Origin: Enterococcus mundtii
Lineage (GTDB): Bacteria; Bacillota; Bacilli; Lactobacillales; Enterococcaceae
DNA: 64,000 nucleotides
Reading direction: 5' to 3'
Assembly: GCF_003957375.1 (NCBI RefSeq)
Contig: NZ_CP025473.1
Coordinates: 1,513,501-1,577,500 of the forward strand
Below are positions 8,517 through 16,812 of the stretch, in pieces. A program made the translations under genes and the position numbers. The notes beneath the pieces were generated by a model. The model ran no database searches, was not told where the DNA came from, and was given only the letters and a program-made list of their open reading frames with translations. Each line of letters opens with the position of its first letter. Position 1 is the stretch's first letter.

Positions 8517-8706
8517 GTATCCTCCTCCTTTACTTCTAGTTTACCTGATTAAAAGTAAGTTTACGAGGAAAAACAGTAAGCGATACCATTTTTATGTAAA
8601 AACGGGAAAAAAAACAGCAAAAAAACTAACTAGAGCATCAAAAAAAATCGACAAATATTGTTTTATATCTATGCAAAAAAAGGCTAAAATACATGATATA
8701 AGCAAT
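8517..8706. other. Intergenic, presumed DUF1538 promoter region
   Basis: AT-rich sequence upstream of the DUF1538 operon and downstream of the galactoside-transporter terminator. I see no clear -35/-10 pair or operator. Confidence 0.3.
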
Positions 8707-8741
8707 AAAAGCCAGAAATAGATAAACTATTTCTGGCTTTT
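8707..8741 (-). terminator. Terminator of the galactoside ABC transporter operon
   Basis: Perfect 15-base arms (AAAAGCCAGAAATAG and complement) around a five-base loop, with T-rich flanks. It ends the minus-strand transcript that starts near 12300. Confidence 0.85.
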
Positions 8742-8873
8742 ACCGCTTATTTTAAATAAGTTTATTTTATAACAAAAGTTATCCTCATATTGTAAATCTG
8801 AAGGTGACGTTTTTCATATTTTTGATCATTCAAGCGATAGTACCTGAACATGAAATTTCAGGCTTATGTCTGT
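8742..8873. other. Spacer between transporter stop and terminator
   Basis: About 130 bases of AT-rich 3' untranslated sequence. It includes a short dyad TACCTGAA/TTCAGGC near 8840. No gene seen. Confidence 0.3.
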
Positions 8874-9752
8874 CTATTTGACAGAACCAATCATCCCTTG
8901 AACAAATTGTTTTTGTAAAACGAAAAACACGAGTGCAGTTGGTAAGGTCGCAATCACCAGTCCACTCATGATCATACCATAGTCTGGTGTATAGGATGCC
9001 CCCATGGCTGATAATACTAATGGAACTGTTCGTTTATCTGGAGATTGTAACGCCACTAAAGGCCAGAGGTAATTGTTCCAACTACTCATAAACGTGATGA
9101 TCGCCGCTGCGGCATACGTATTTTTAGCTGTTGGTAAATAGACACGAAAGAAAATACTTAATTCTTTAAGACCGTCTAAACGTGCCGCCTCTACTAGGTC
9201 CTTAGGAAAGGATTTCGCGTTTTGGCGGAAAAAGAAAATCAAAAAAGCGGTACTTACTGAAGGTAAGATGACGACTAGAAAACTATTGATTCCTAATATC
9301 GTACCATTCAATTGTGAAAACATCCGATATAGCGGGATCATCAATGCCGCAAAAGGGACCATCATCGATAATAACAAAATATTAAAGACGACTTCTTTTC
9401 TTTTACTCTTATAGATCTCAAAGCCATAACCTGCCATGGAGGAGATCAATAAAGCAAAAATCGTTGTAACCACAGCGATCATTGCAGAATTAAGTAGAGA
9501 GCGTGAAAAATTCAAGTCATTCGAAAAGAGATTTTGGAAATTGATCACTAAATTTTCACCGATCATCAGTTTACCTGAACTAATATCGACTGCTGTATTT
9601 GTCATCCCTAAAATCATCCAAACAAACGGGAAAATTGAAATAAAGGAAACGATGACTAAAGAGGTATATTTAAAAATGCTTAAGAGTAACTGTCCGATAC
9701 TCACTTGCTTTTTTGTAATTGACCGGGGTTGACTACTTGTCATTTCTCTCAT
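8874..9752 (-). CDS. Carbohydrate ABC transporter permease (LacG/GanQ-like)
   Basis: A 292-residue MalG-type inner-membrane permease with six predicted transmembrane segments. It carries the ATPase-docking EAA loop EAARLDGLKELSIFFRVYLP around residue 190 and the family-typical C-terminus FVQGMIGSVK. It is translated from ATG 9752, overlapping the end of the partner permease by four bases. With the upstream permease and the lipoprotein it forms a CUT1-type sugar importer. No ATP-binding gene is present nearby, so a shared MsmK/MsmX-type ATPase encoded elsewhere is expected. The neighbouring alpha- and beta-galactosidases suggest a galactoside substrate. Confidence 0.87.
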   Translation of the reverse strand: MREMTSSQPRSITKKQVSIGQLLLSIFKYTSLVIVSFISIFPFVWMILGMTNTAVDISSGKLMIGENLVINFQNLFSNDLNFSRSLLNSAMIAVVTTIFALLISSMAGYGFEIYKSKRKEVVFNILLLSMMVPFAALMIPLYRMFSQLNGTILGINSFLVVILPSVSTAFLIFFFRQNAKSFPKDLVEAARLDGLKELSIFFRVYLPTAKNTYAAAAIITFMSSWNNYLWPLVALQSPDKRTVPLVLSAMGASYTPDYGMIMSGLVIATLPTALVFFVLQKQFVQGMIGSVK

Positions 9753-10618
9753 TTGCTCTCACTCCCTATTTTAGTTTGAATCACTGATAACAAGACAATA
9801 AATAGTACGATAACGAAAGAAACAGCTGCGGCATAACCAAAATTCGGGGTGAATTTATAACTCAAATTATAGATATATTGTGACAATGTCGTTGTTGCAT
9901 TTGCTGGCCCACCACCAGTGATATTTTGTACCTCATCAAATAATTGCAAGGTACCGATCGTTGAAGTGATCGACGTAAACAAAATGATTGGTTTCAAGTT
10001 AGGTATCGTGATTTTAATGAACTGTTGCCACCTTGATGCGCCATCAATATCAGCAGCTTCGTATATTTCTGGATCGATGTTTTGCATACCAGATAAAAAG
10101 AAAATCATATTATACCCTGTCCAACGCCATGTGATGGAAATAATGATCAATACTTTTGCCCAGAATGGATGAGTCAACCAACCGATCGGGTTATCAATCA
10201 AGCCAATTCCAACTAAAAGGTTATTGATTAAACCTGATTGGGAAAATAAACTTTTCATGATCAAAGAATAGCTGACCATTGAGGTAATACATGGCAAGAA
10301 GATCGCTGTTCTGAACAATCCTTTGAACTTCAATTTTTTATCATTCAATAGATTGGAAATAAACAATGCCAAAAACAACATGACAGGAACCTGTACTAAT
10401 AAGTATAAAAAGGTATTGAAAAATGCTTTACGGAAAGTTGAATCTCCTAACATTCGTTGATAATTTCCTAATCCGTTGAATGTCATGTTTACCGGAGGTC
10501 CACTTTGAAAAGAGGTGATCAGCGCTAACCCCATTGGTATAAAAACTAAAATTGAGATCATGATCACTGGAAGGACTAAAAACGCGTTGCCATTTTTAAA
10601 TAAATCCTTTTGTTTCAT
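9749..10618 (-). CDS. Carbohydrate ABC transporter permease (LacF/GanP-like)
   Basis: A MalF-type permease of about 289 residues. The start is placed at ATG 10618 (MKQKDLFKNGNAF), which follows GTAGGGAATAAT; the longer frame to 10660 has no ribosome-binding site. The EAA motif EAADIDGASRWQQFIKITIP lies near residue 190. The C-terminal half also has the LQLFDEVQNITGGGPANATT segment that is characteristic of CUT1 permeases. It partners with the MalG-type permease encoded immediately downstream and with the lipoprotein at 10974-12263, which is separated from it by a stretch of gene debris. Confidence 0.87.
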   Translation of the reverse strand: MKQKDLFKNGNAFLVLPVIMISILVFIPMGLALITSFQSGPPVNMTFNGLGNYQRMLGDSTFRKAFFNTFLYLLVQVPVMLFLALFISNLLNDKKLKFKGLFRTAIFLPCITSMVSYSLIMKSLFSQSGLINNLLVGIGLIDNPIGWLTHPFWAKVLIIISITWRWTGYNMIFFLSGMQNIDPEIYEAADIDGASRWQQFIKITIPNLKPIILFTSITSTIGTLQLFDEVQNITGGGPANATTTLSQYIYNLSYKFTPNFGYAAAVSFVIVLFIVLLSVIQTKIGSESK

Positions 10619-10686
10619 ATTATTCCCTACTTTCATTACACATATGTTGAAGAAATACATGCCTCACAGAAAGTCAGACAAAATTG

Positions 10687-10950
10687 CTAGTTATTTTCTT
10701 CTAAGCTTTTTACCACTGCCTCAATGATTAGTTCCATCGGACAGAGAATAGCAAACGAGTGGAACTTCTTATTTTTTCGAATACCATTGCTAAAGTTATA
10801 CAGGATAGCTAACGGTGCGAATGTCCCCTATCGACATTTCAATTAATTGCTTATTCTATAAACGATACCTTCAAACGAAAGAACAATACTCTCGTTGATC
10901 CGTTTGAAGAGATCGCCACTTATTTCTTTGTTATTCCATTCATCATAGGT
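10687..10950 (-). pseudogene. Coding-like debris between the lipoprotein and permease genes
   Basis: Two minus-strand blocks look like former protein. The upstream one (10950-10843) reads TYDEWNNKEISGDLFKRINE and then SIVLSFEGIVYRISN before a stop. The downstream one (10827-10687) reads GTFAPLAILYNFSNGIRKNK and then FHSFAILCPMELIIEAVVKS. They are separated by a stop and a frame change, and I see no start codon with a ribosome-binding site. I do not recognise the family. The position inside a sugar-transport operon suggests an extra operon gene that was lost here. Confidence 0.3.
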
Positions 10951-10973
10951 TTACTGTTGACGCTGGATATGAC

Positions 10974-12263
10974 TTAATTGGCTAATTGAGCTTCGACTTG
11001 TTTTTGCGTATCTGCCAAAACTTTGTCTGCTGATTCACCATTGATGATTCGGCTCAAGGATTCCGCCACAACAGATTCAATGGCATAAGTTTCATGACCA
11101 TAGTTCACTTCAGGGATTTCTGCTGTCCATTTTGAAAAGTCATCGAATACTTTTTGATTACTATAGAACTCAGACGGCTGTTGATAAGCTTCTTGGTCAT
11201 TCGCGCTCAACATAGTCGATACTAAACCGATCTCTTCTGCTAATTTGCCCATCAATTCTTCATTCGTTGCGAATGTCTTTTCCAAGAAATCTTTCGCATT
11301 TTCTTCACCAGCTACGCCCTTGATCACATACCAGCCGGCACCACCCAAGTTGGAAGCTTGTGCTTTTTGCATGTTAGCAGGTAGAGCTGGAATCGGTGCG
11401 ATCTTCCACTTACCTGATTGATCTTCTGCCCCTTGAATGGTTGAAGAATACCAAGCACCAGTTGGTGTAGAAGCAACAGCTCCTGATTGAACCGCCGTAA
11501 CCCCAGCATTCCAGTCAGATGTTTGTTCGACTAGATCTTCTTTAAGCAAGGTAGCAAAGAGTTCTAACCCATATTTTAATGATTCATTATTTTCGATCGT
11601 CACTGTTTCTCCATCTTCCGAGGTATACCATTCTCCGGCTTGTTGCATGATCATGCGCACACGACCTAAATCGGAAGGATTGACTTCAGAGATTTTTTTT
11701 CCTGTTTTTTCTTTGACATCTCGTGCAACTTGTAAATAATCATCCCATGTTAAGTTCTTTATATCTTCCTCTGAATAACCAGCTTCTTCTAAGATATCTG
11801 TCCGATAGAAATTGGCTGTCACACCTGAGTCAAAAGGTACACCGTAAATTTTATCGTCAACTTTGTTGACTGCAAATTTATATGCGGCAAAGTTATTTTC
11901 ATCCACAATACCTGTCAAATCAGCAAACGCATCTGGGTAAGAGGTCAGATACCCTTGGATACGGTAGTCTTCGATCAACACAACATTTGGTAAACCATCG
12001 GTATTTCCGCTAGCTAATGCCGTATTCAGTTTTTGTACGATATCATCTTGAGACATCGTTACTACTTCTACGTCAACATCCTCATTTTCGTAAAACTCTT
12101 TGGCTTCATTGACGGCTTTGATATTAAAGGCTTCATCCCATGCCCAGACCGTTACTTTATCTTCGTTTCCCGAAGCATCACTGGAAGAATTGCCACACCC
12201 GGCAAAAAGTGTAACTGCTGCTGTTAGGACGAAAGCACTAGCTAAAATTTGTTTTATTTTCAT
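10974..12263 (-). CDS. Sugar ABC transporter substrate-binding lipoprotein
   Basis: A 429-residue extracellular solute-binding protein of the MalE/CUT1 type. The start is ATG 12263, after a GGGTGGG site. A lipoprotein signal peptide ends in LFAGC, so Cys20 or so should be lipidated. The mature protein shows VTVWAWDEAFNIKAVNEA near the start, VYGVPFD-like sequence (KIYGVPFDSGVTANFYRTD) and the WTWDDY-equivalent NLTWDDYLQVARDVKEKTG. It is the first gene of the importer. A promoter with an embedded CcpA-type site lies just upstream, and a divergent two-component system is encoded on the other strand. Confidence 0.9.
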   Translation of the reverse strand: MKIKQILASAFVLTAAVTLFAGCGNSSSDASGNEDKVTVWAWDEAFNIKAVNEAKEFYENEDVDVEVVTMSQDDIVQKLNTALASGNTDGLPNVVLIEDYRIQGYLTSYPDAFADLTGIVDENNFAAYKFAVNKVDDKIYGVPFDSGVTANFYRTDILEEAGYSEEDIKNLTWDDYLQVARDVKEKTGKKISEVNPSDLGRVRMIMQQAGEWYTSEDGETVTIENNESLKYGLELFATLLKEDLVEQTSDWNAGVTAVQSGAVASTPTGAWYSSTIQGAEDQSGKWKIAPIPALPANMQKAQASNLGGAGWYVIKGVAGEENAKDFLEKTFATNEELMGKLAEEIGLVSTMLSANDQEAYQQPSEFYSNQKVFDDFSKWTAEIPEVNYGHETYAIESVVAESLSRIINGESADKVLADTQKQVEAQLAN

Positions 12264-12308
12264 TTTTATACCCACCCTTTTTAGTGTTTGTTTTTTTCTT
12301 ACATGCTT

Positions 12309-12337
12309 ATCATAACAGACTTGCAAACGTTTTCTTC
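12309..12337 (-). promoter_or_regulatory. Promoter of the galactoside importer with overlapping cre-like site
   Basis: The minus strand carries TATGAT at 12314-12309, with a weak -35 (GAAGAA) 17 bases upstream. A 14-base palindromic AGAAAACGTTTGCA at 12322-12335 fills the spacer and touches the -35 box; it fits a CcpA catabolite-responsive element. The weak -35 suggests activator dependence, plausibly on the adjacent YesN-type regulator. Confidence 0.55.
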
Positions 12338-12425
12338 ATTGATGATCGTTCTCAAGAAAAATATCCTAAAATAAGAAAAAAGTACAATTTTGTCATCTTT
12401 TGATTTAGTAAATGAAATTTTAGAC

Positions 12426-12454
12426 TTGCATTTGTAAACGTTTCCCAGTATTTT
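12426..12454 (+). promoter_or_regulatory. Promoter of the two-component system with cre-like site
   Basis: TTGCAT and TATTTT are separated by 17 bases. TGTAAACGTTTCCC at 12433-12446 lies entirely inside the spacer and matches the cre consensus except at the last base. Glucose repression of the regulator itself is predicted. Confidence 0.5.
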
Positions 12455-12488
12455 TAACTTACGTAACAAAGGAATAGGGGGAAAAACA

Positions 12489-13988
12489 TTGAAAAATATC
12501 GTATTGATCGATGATGAACAGACCATTCTCTCTGGTCTAAGTACCCTGATCGATTGGCCAGCGCACGACTTCCATCTCAAAGGGGCCTTTTCAAAACCAC
12601 TAGAAGCGCTCGAATTTATTAAGCATCAGCCTCTTGATATCGTCGTAACGGATTTGATGATGCCAGATTTAAATGGTATCGAACTTTCTCGATTGATCAA
12701 GAAGGAACAACCTGAAGCAAAAATCTTAGTTTTATCTAGCTATGATGACTTTCAATTGGTCAAAGATTCATTCAAAGAAGGCGTTTCAGATTATTTACTT
12801 AAGCCAAAATTGAATCCTAGTGAGTTTTTAGCTTCTTTAAAGAGTCTGGTGGAACAATCTACAGAAGTAAAGAAACCACGTTTGACAGAACTCGAAAAAA
12901 TGAGTCAGCTACTCAGCAATTATTTGTCCGGAACTTCTCTTGATTTAGGTATATCACGCAAACAATTCCCACATGACTACTTTTATTTAGTCTATTGTGA
13001 AGAAAAGCAATCGGAAAAACTGCGTCGAAGTGAACAATTGATTGCAGAAGCACCACAATATACAAATCAGCTCGCCTCTGTCTTCCCTTTTTCTACGACA
13101 GCAAATGATATTGGTTATTTTATCAATGTCGCTTCGAAGAAGGCATTCGATCAGCTGATTGAACGATTTCAGCAAGAACACCAGACAGATTCTTGTCTCT
13201 ATGTTCTATCTGATGTTCTGGATTTTGAAAACTTTTATTCTGAATTCCTTACATTAAAGCAAAAAAGTAGCGGACAGCACTTTTATCTGACAGATCACTG
13301 CGTTATTTGTGAAAAGCTATTATCTTCCCTACTCTCTTCTTATGAACAACAAACAAAAAGTTATTTGACCAAGATCATGAACAAAGATTTTACGTCTGCC
13401 ATCGAAGAATTGGACAATTACATGAGTAAGGTGCTTGATCAACGTTTGCAACCAAGCTATCTGAAACACGAGATCATCAATCGACTCTATGCCTTGATCA
13501 ATGCGATCGCGGACGAACATGAAAAAAGAGAAGAAATCATGACACTAAAAATCACAATTCCAGCACAGATCACGCAAACAGAACGGTGGGATGATCTGGT
13601 TTTGATCGTCAATAACACGACGAAGTTATTACGTGAAGTCACCACTACATTCAGAAAAGACAACTCAGATGTGTTGACGTTGATCTATGAGTATGTCCAA
13701 GAGAATTATCATCAAGACATCAGTCTACAAACGCTATCCGAAAAATATCATTTTTCTTATAGTTATTTATCAACGATCTTTACAGAAAAGTATGGGATCA
13801 ATTTTACGAAGTACTTAAAAAAAGTCCGTATAAACCAGGCAAAACTATTGTTGAAAGAATCGAATCTTTCGTTAAGTGATATTGGTCAGCAAACTGGATT
13901 TACTGAACTTGGTTATTTTTCTCGGGTATTCAAAGAAGAAACTGGATTGACTCCTTCACAATATCGTAAAGGAATACTGACCGTATGA
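12489..13988 (+). CDS. YesN-type response regulator (REC + AraC HTH)
   Basis: A 499-residue regulator. The receiver domain (about 1-120) has the acidic pair IDDEQ, the phospho-acceptor Asp in VVTDLMMPDLNGIEL, the LSSYDDF switch and the LLKPKL lysine. A middle region of about 250 residues has no recognised motif. The C-terminal 100 residues form two AraC helix-turn-helix units (LQTLSEKYHFSYSYLSTIF and LSDIGQQTGFTELGYFSRVF). Translation starts at TTG 12489, after AGGAATAGGGGG. Its stop overlaps the start of the histidine kinase. It is divergent from the sugar importer, whose promoter it probably activates. Confidence 0.88.
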   Translation: MKNIVLIDDEQTILSGLSTLIDWPAHDFHLKGAFSKPLEALEFIKHQPLDIVVTDLMMPDLNGIELSRLIKKEQPEAKILVLSSYDDFQLVKDSFKEGVSDYLLKPKLNPSEFLASLKSLVEQSTEVKKPRLTELEKMSQLLSNYLSGTSLDLGISRKQFPHDYFYLVYCEEKQSEKLRRSEQLIAEAPQYTNQLASVFPFSTTANDIGYFINVASKKAFDQLIERFQQEHQTDSCLYVLSDVLDFENFYSEFLTLKQKSSGQHFYLTDHCVICEKLLSSLLSSYEQQTKSYLTKIMNKDFTSAIEELDNYMSKVLDQRLQPSYLKHEIINRLYALINAIADEHEKREEIMTLKITIPAQITQTERWDDLVLIVNNTTKLLREVTTTFRKDNSDVLTLIYEYVQENYHQDISLQTLSEKYHFSYSYLSTIFTEKYGINFTKYLKKVRINQAKLLLKESNLSLSDIGQQTGFTELGYFSRVFKEETGLTPSQYRKGILTV

Positions 13989-15703
13989 TTAAAAAGCTGA
14001 GAGAACACGAGCTTTTGACCAAACTTTTGATCATTCTTTTTATTGCTTTATTCACTCAAGCAGCGACGATTTCTTTGTTTATTTATCAACGCTCAAGAGA
14101 CGCCTACATCCAACAATTCGATCAATCCAATCGAATGACCTTACAAAAGATCCAACATGATTTTGAAACATTGAATGACAATATAGAGAACACGTTGACA
14201 TTATTGGCTGAAAGCTCTGCTGTAGAGGGGTATTTCAAAGAAGGCCAACAAACGACTTTGGAGAAAATCAATCAACTACGTACGGTGCAAAAAATGAATG
14301 ATTCATTGGCACCGATCTTTCCAAACATCAAAGATGATATTTTTCTTTTTGGGGAAAATGGTCGGATGTTCATTAGTAATGACATGGTGAGTGATCTCAC
14401 TGCTGATGACTTTTTCCAATTAGAGTTGATCCAGAAAGTCAATGAGAATCCAACAGCGACACAAATGGTCTTTACTCAGTTCGGACTGACGAAACGCGAT
14501 AAACATTCACCAAGTGTCTTGTTTATCAAAAAGCTTAGATCTACTTTGAACCAAACTTATGGTTACGCTGTCGTAGCCATCACTTCTGATGAGTTGGCAA
14601 AAATATTCAGCCAATCGGTCGATCCGGAAATCACGCAAATCGATTTTGTGACAGATGAGAAAAAAATCTTTGCTTCAAATGTTCAGAACCGGATCGGAAC
14701 GACGTTTGATTCATTTGATGAGTTAGTCGAACACGAGACGTTGACCAAAGCCAATCAGCGGATCACTCGTTTACCACTTTACCGACAAAACTCGGCTTTG
14801 GTCAGTGAGGTCAATGTCCACTCGATCGCCGATCAAATGAATGTCATTATTCCGATCATCCTTTATAATATTGGAACGCTGATTTTAGGCGGTATCTTAG
14901 TGGCGATCTATTTAAATCGCAACACTCGCTCCATCTATCAATTAGTAGATTCATTGAACCAAATCAAAGAACCAGTAGCAGCTACTGTTCCGATCCAAGG
15001 AACATATGAGATCCGAACACTCGCTACTACGATCAATCAGCTGCTAACAACGATCAGTGACAATCATACGCAATCTTTACAAAATGAAAAGAAAAAACGG
15101 ACATTAGAGATACAAGCGATGCAAGCACAGATCCAGCCTCATTTTATATATAATACGTTAACTAGCCTCAAATTTTTAGTGTGGCAACAAGAAAATGAAA
15201 AAGCAGTCGCAGGCATCGATAGTTTTATCGACCTTTTGCGCAGTACGATTGGCAATAAAAATGAAATTATCCCTGTAGAAGAAGAACTGAACAGTGTGAG
15301 AAGTTATATTGCGATCTTGACACTGCGTTACGGTGATGCGATCTCAACCAAAATCATGGTACCAGAGGAACTTTATTCTTTATATATGCCCAATATGATT
15401 ATCCAACCGATCATCGAAAATGCTTATTTGCATGCGTTCCAAACGAAGAAAACTGGCTACATCACTTTGTATGGGATGATCCGAGAAAATAAATTGACGT
15501 TTGAAGTCATGGATACAGGTGATGGCTTTGATACGGAACAGCCAACGAAAAACAGAGACTATTTTTCAGGTATCGGTAGCAAAAATGTTCATGAACGAAT
15601 CCAATTACTTTATGGTGAAGATTATGGCTTACACATTGATTCAGTAGTTGGTGTGGGTACATCGGTAACGATTACGTTACCGATCATAAAAAAAAGAGAG
15701 TAA
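13985..15703 (+). CDS. YesM-type sensor histidine kinase
   Basis: A 572-residue membrane kinase. One transmembrane helix lies near residues 12-34, then an extracellular sensor domain of about 240 residues, a second helix near 285-310, and a HAMP-like linker. The His_kinase domain carries the phosphorylation motif QIQPHFIYNTL, and the ATPase has the N-box IIQPIIENAYLHAF and a G-box MDTGDGFD. This architecture is the LytS/YesM class, usually paired with AraC-type regulators of sugar transporters. The gene overlaps the response regulator by four bases. The ligand is unknown but the neighbours suggest a galactoside or its binding protein. Confidence 0.88.
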   Translation: MIKKLREHELLTKLLIILFIALFTQAATISLFIYQRSRDAYIQQFDQSNRMTLQKIQHDFETLNDNIENTLTLLAESSAVEGYFKEGQQTTLEKINQLRTVQKMNDSLAPIFPNIKDDIFLFGENGRMFISNDMVSDLTADDFFQLELIQKVNENPTATQMVFTQFGLTKRDKHSPSVLFIKKLRSTLNQTYGYAVVAITSDELAKIFSQSVDPEITQIDFVTDEKKIFASNVQNRIGTTFDSFDELVEHETLTKANQRITRLPLYRQNSALVSEVNVHSIADQMNVIIPIILYNIGTLILGGILVAIYLNRNTRSIYQLVDSLNQIKEPVAATVPIQGTYEIRTLATTINQLLTTISDNHTQSLQNEKKKRTLEIQAMQAQIQPHFIYNTLTSLKFLVWQQENEKAVAGIDSFIDLLRSTIGNKNEIIPVEEELNSVRSYIAILTLRYGDAISTKIMVPEELYSLYMPNMIIQPIIENAYLHAFQTKKTGYITLYGMIRENKLTFEVMDTGDGFDTEQPTKNRDYFSGIGSKNVHERIQLLYGEDYGLHIDSVVGVGTSVTITLPIIKKRE

Positions 15704-15796
15704 TACTGAATGAACGTGGAGACAGAAACAATCCATTCAGAAAATCAGGCGAACTACTTCTTTCATGACCTTTAAGTATCAACCGCAACTCATAGA

Positions 15797-15834
15797 ACCC
15801 ACTAAAAATCCATTCTGCGGATCTTTCGTGGGTC
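15797..15834. terminator. Terminator between convergent kinase and lacM genes
   Basis: Imperfect inverted repeat (AACCCACTAAAAATCC against GGATCTTTCGTGGGTC) between two converging genes, with a T-rich right flank. It could serve both transcripts. Confidence 0.65.
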
Positions 15835-15858
15835 CTATTTTTGATGTTCCAATTTACA

Positions 15859-16812
15859 TTATTTAATGATAAAACTAAATTCGTGGTCTTCTTCACCACT
15901 AATATGATAGGCTTCTTCTACATCCGCTCCCCATGAATCAATACCTCCGACTCCTCGGACTTTCGCCAACATCGTGACAACCGTTCGCCGTTCCGGTGGT
16001 AGTTCCTCCATGTGTGTCGCCTGTTCTAATTCTTCTGCTTTGAATGGTAATGCCGCAAAAGCAAATGGCGAATCCTTTTGTTCAAATCTTAAGGAAAACT
16101 CTTCCTGACTTTTATCTGCATTATTCAAGGTTGTCTTGCGCGTAATCTCTAACCACTTGGTATCCATATGGACGCCACAATCTTGTGGCACTAAATAAGG
16201 TGGGATTGGCAAGCCCTCCACATGATAGACCCCTGGTGCGCCACCAGCTTTACGATCCGGATAAGTTTCACCTGACAGGCCTTCATAATCGAAATGAGTG
16301 GCTTTTGTTGGCATGATCATGCGAAATCCTAATACTGGCAGCTCGGGTAATCCTTGCTTGCCATGATAGTACATGTTCACGTGTAGATCCCCTTGTTCGT
16401 TGACACGATACGTCATATCGACGGTCGTTTGTGGGGTTGTGTTGACTGCCAATGTGAAAGTGATCTCGACTGTATTTGCATACTCTTGGTTACTATAACG
16501 ATTGTTGACTGGTGCGATCGGCAGTTCGATGGCTTGGTCGTTTATTGCAACATGGATTGCTTCCACTTTTAGATACAACCCTGCGCCAAGCCACATACTA
16601 GAGCGATACCCAAAGCCATTTCCTCGATCATTATCTGTCAATGCTCGCCAAAAAGTCGGTTGCGTTTCACGATAAAGCCATTCTTTTCCATTCTTTTTGA
16701 GTGATTCCAAACCACCTCTGGTATAAGAGAAAATATAATGTTTTTCTTTTGTTTTGATTCCTAAAGTGCAGTCGCCATAAATGATTCTCAATTTAGGATC
16801 TGTATTTGCCAT
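15859..16812 (-). CDS. lacM: Beta-galactosidase small subunit LacM
   Basis: A 317-residue protein equivalent to the C-terminal domain 5 (Bgal_small_N) of LacZ. It has the features LRIIYGDCTLGIKTKE, TQPTFWRALTDNDRGNGFGY, and YYGKQGLPELPVLGFRM-like sequence (YYHGKQGLPELPVLGFRM). In lactobacilli and relatives this chain pairs with LacL to make the active heterodimeric GH2 beta-galactosidase. It begins inside the 3' end of lacL (20-base overlap), with GGAGGTAAG upstream, so coupled translation is likely. It is the last gene of the alpha-galactosidase-lacL-lacM transcript. Confidence 0.93.
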   Translation of the reverse strand: MANTDPKLRIIYGDCTLGIKTKEKHYIFSYTRGGLESLKKNGKEWLYRETQPTFWRALTDNDRGNGFGYRSSMWLGAGLYLKVEAIHVAINDQAIELPIAPVNNRYSNQEYANTVEITFTLAVNTTPQTTVDMTYRVNEQGDLHVNMYYHGKQGLPELPVLGFRMIMPTKATHFDYEGLSGETYPDRKAGGAPGVYHVEGLPIPPYLVPQDCGVHMDTKWLEITRKTTLNNADKSQEEFSLRFEQKDSPFAFAALPFKAEELEQATHMEELPPERRTVVTMLAKVRGVGGIDSWGADVEEAYHISGEEDHEFSFIIK

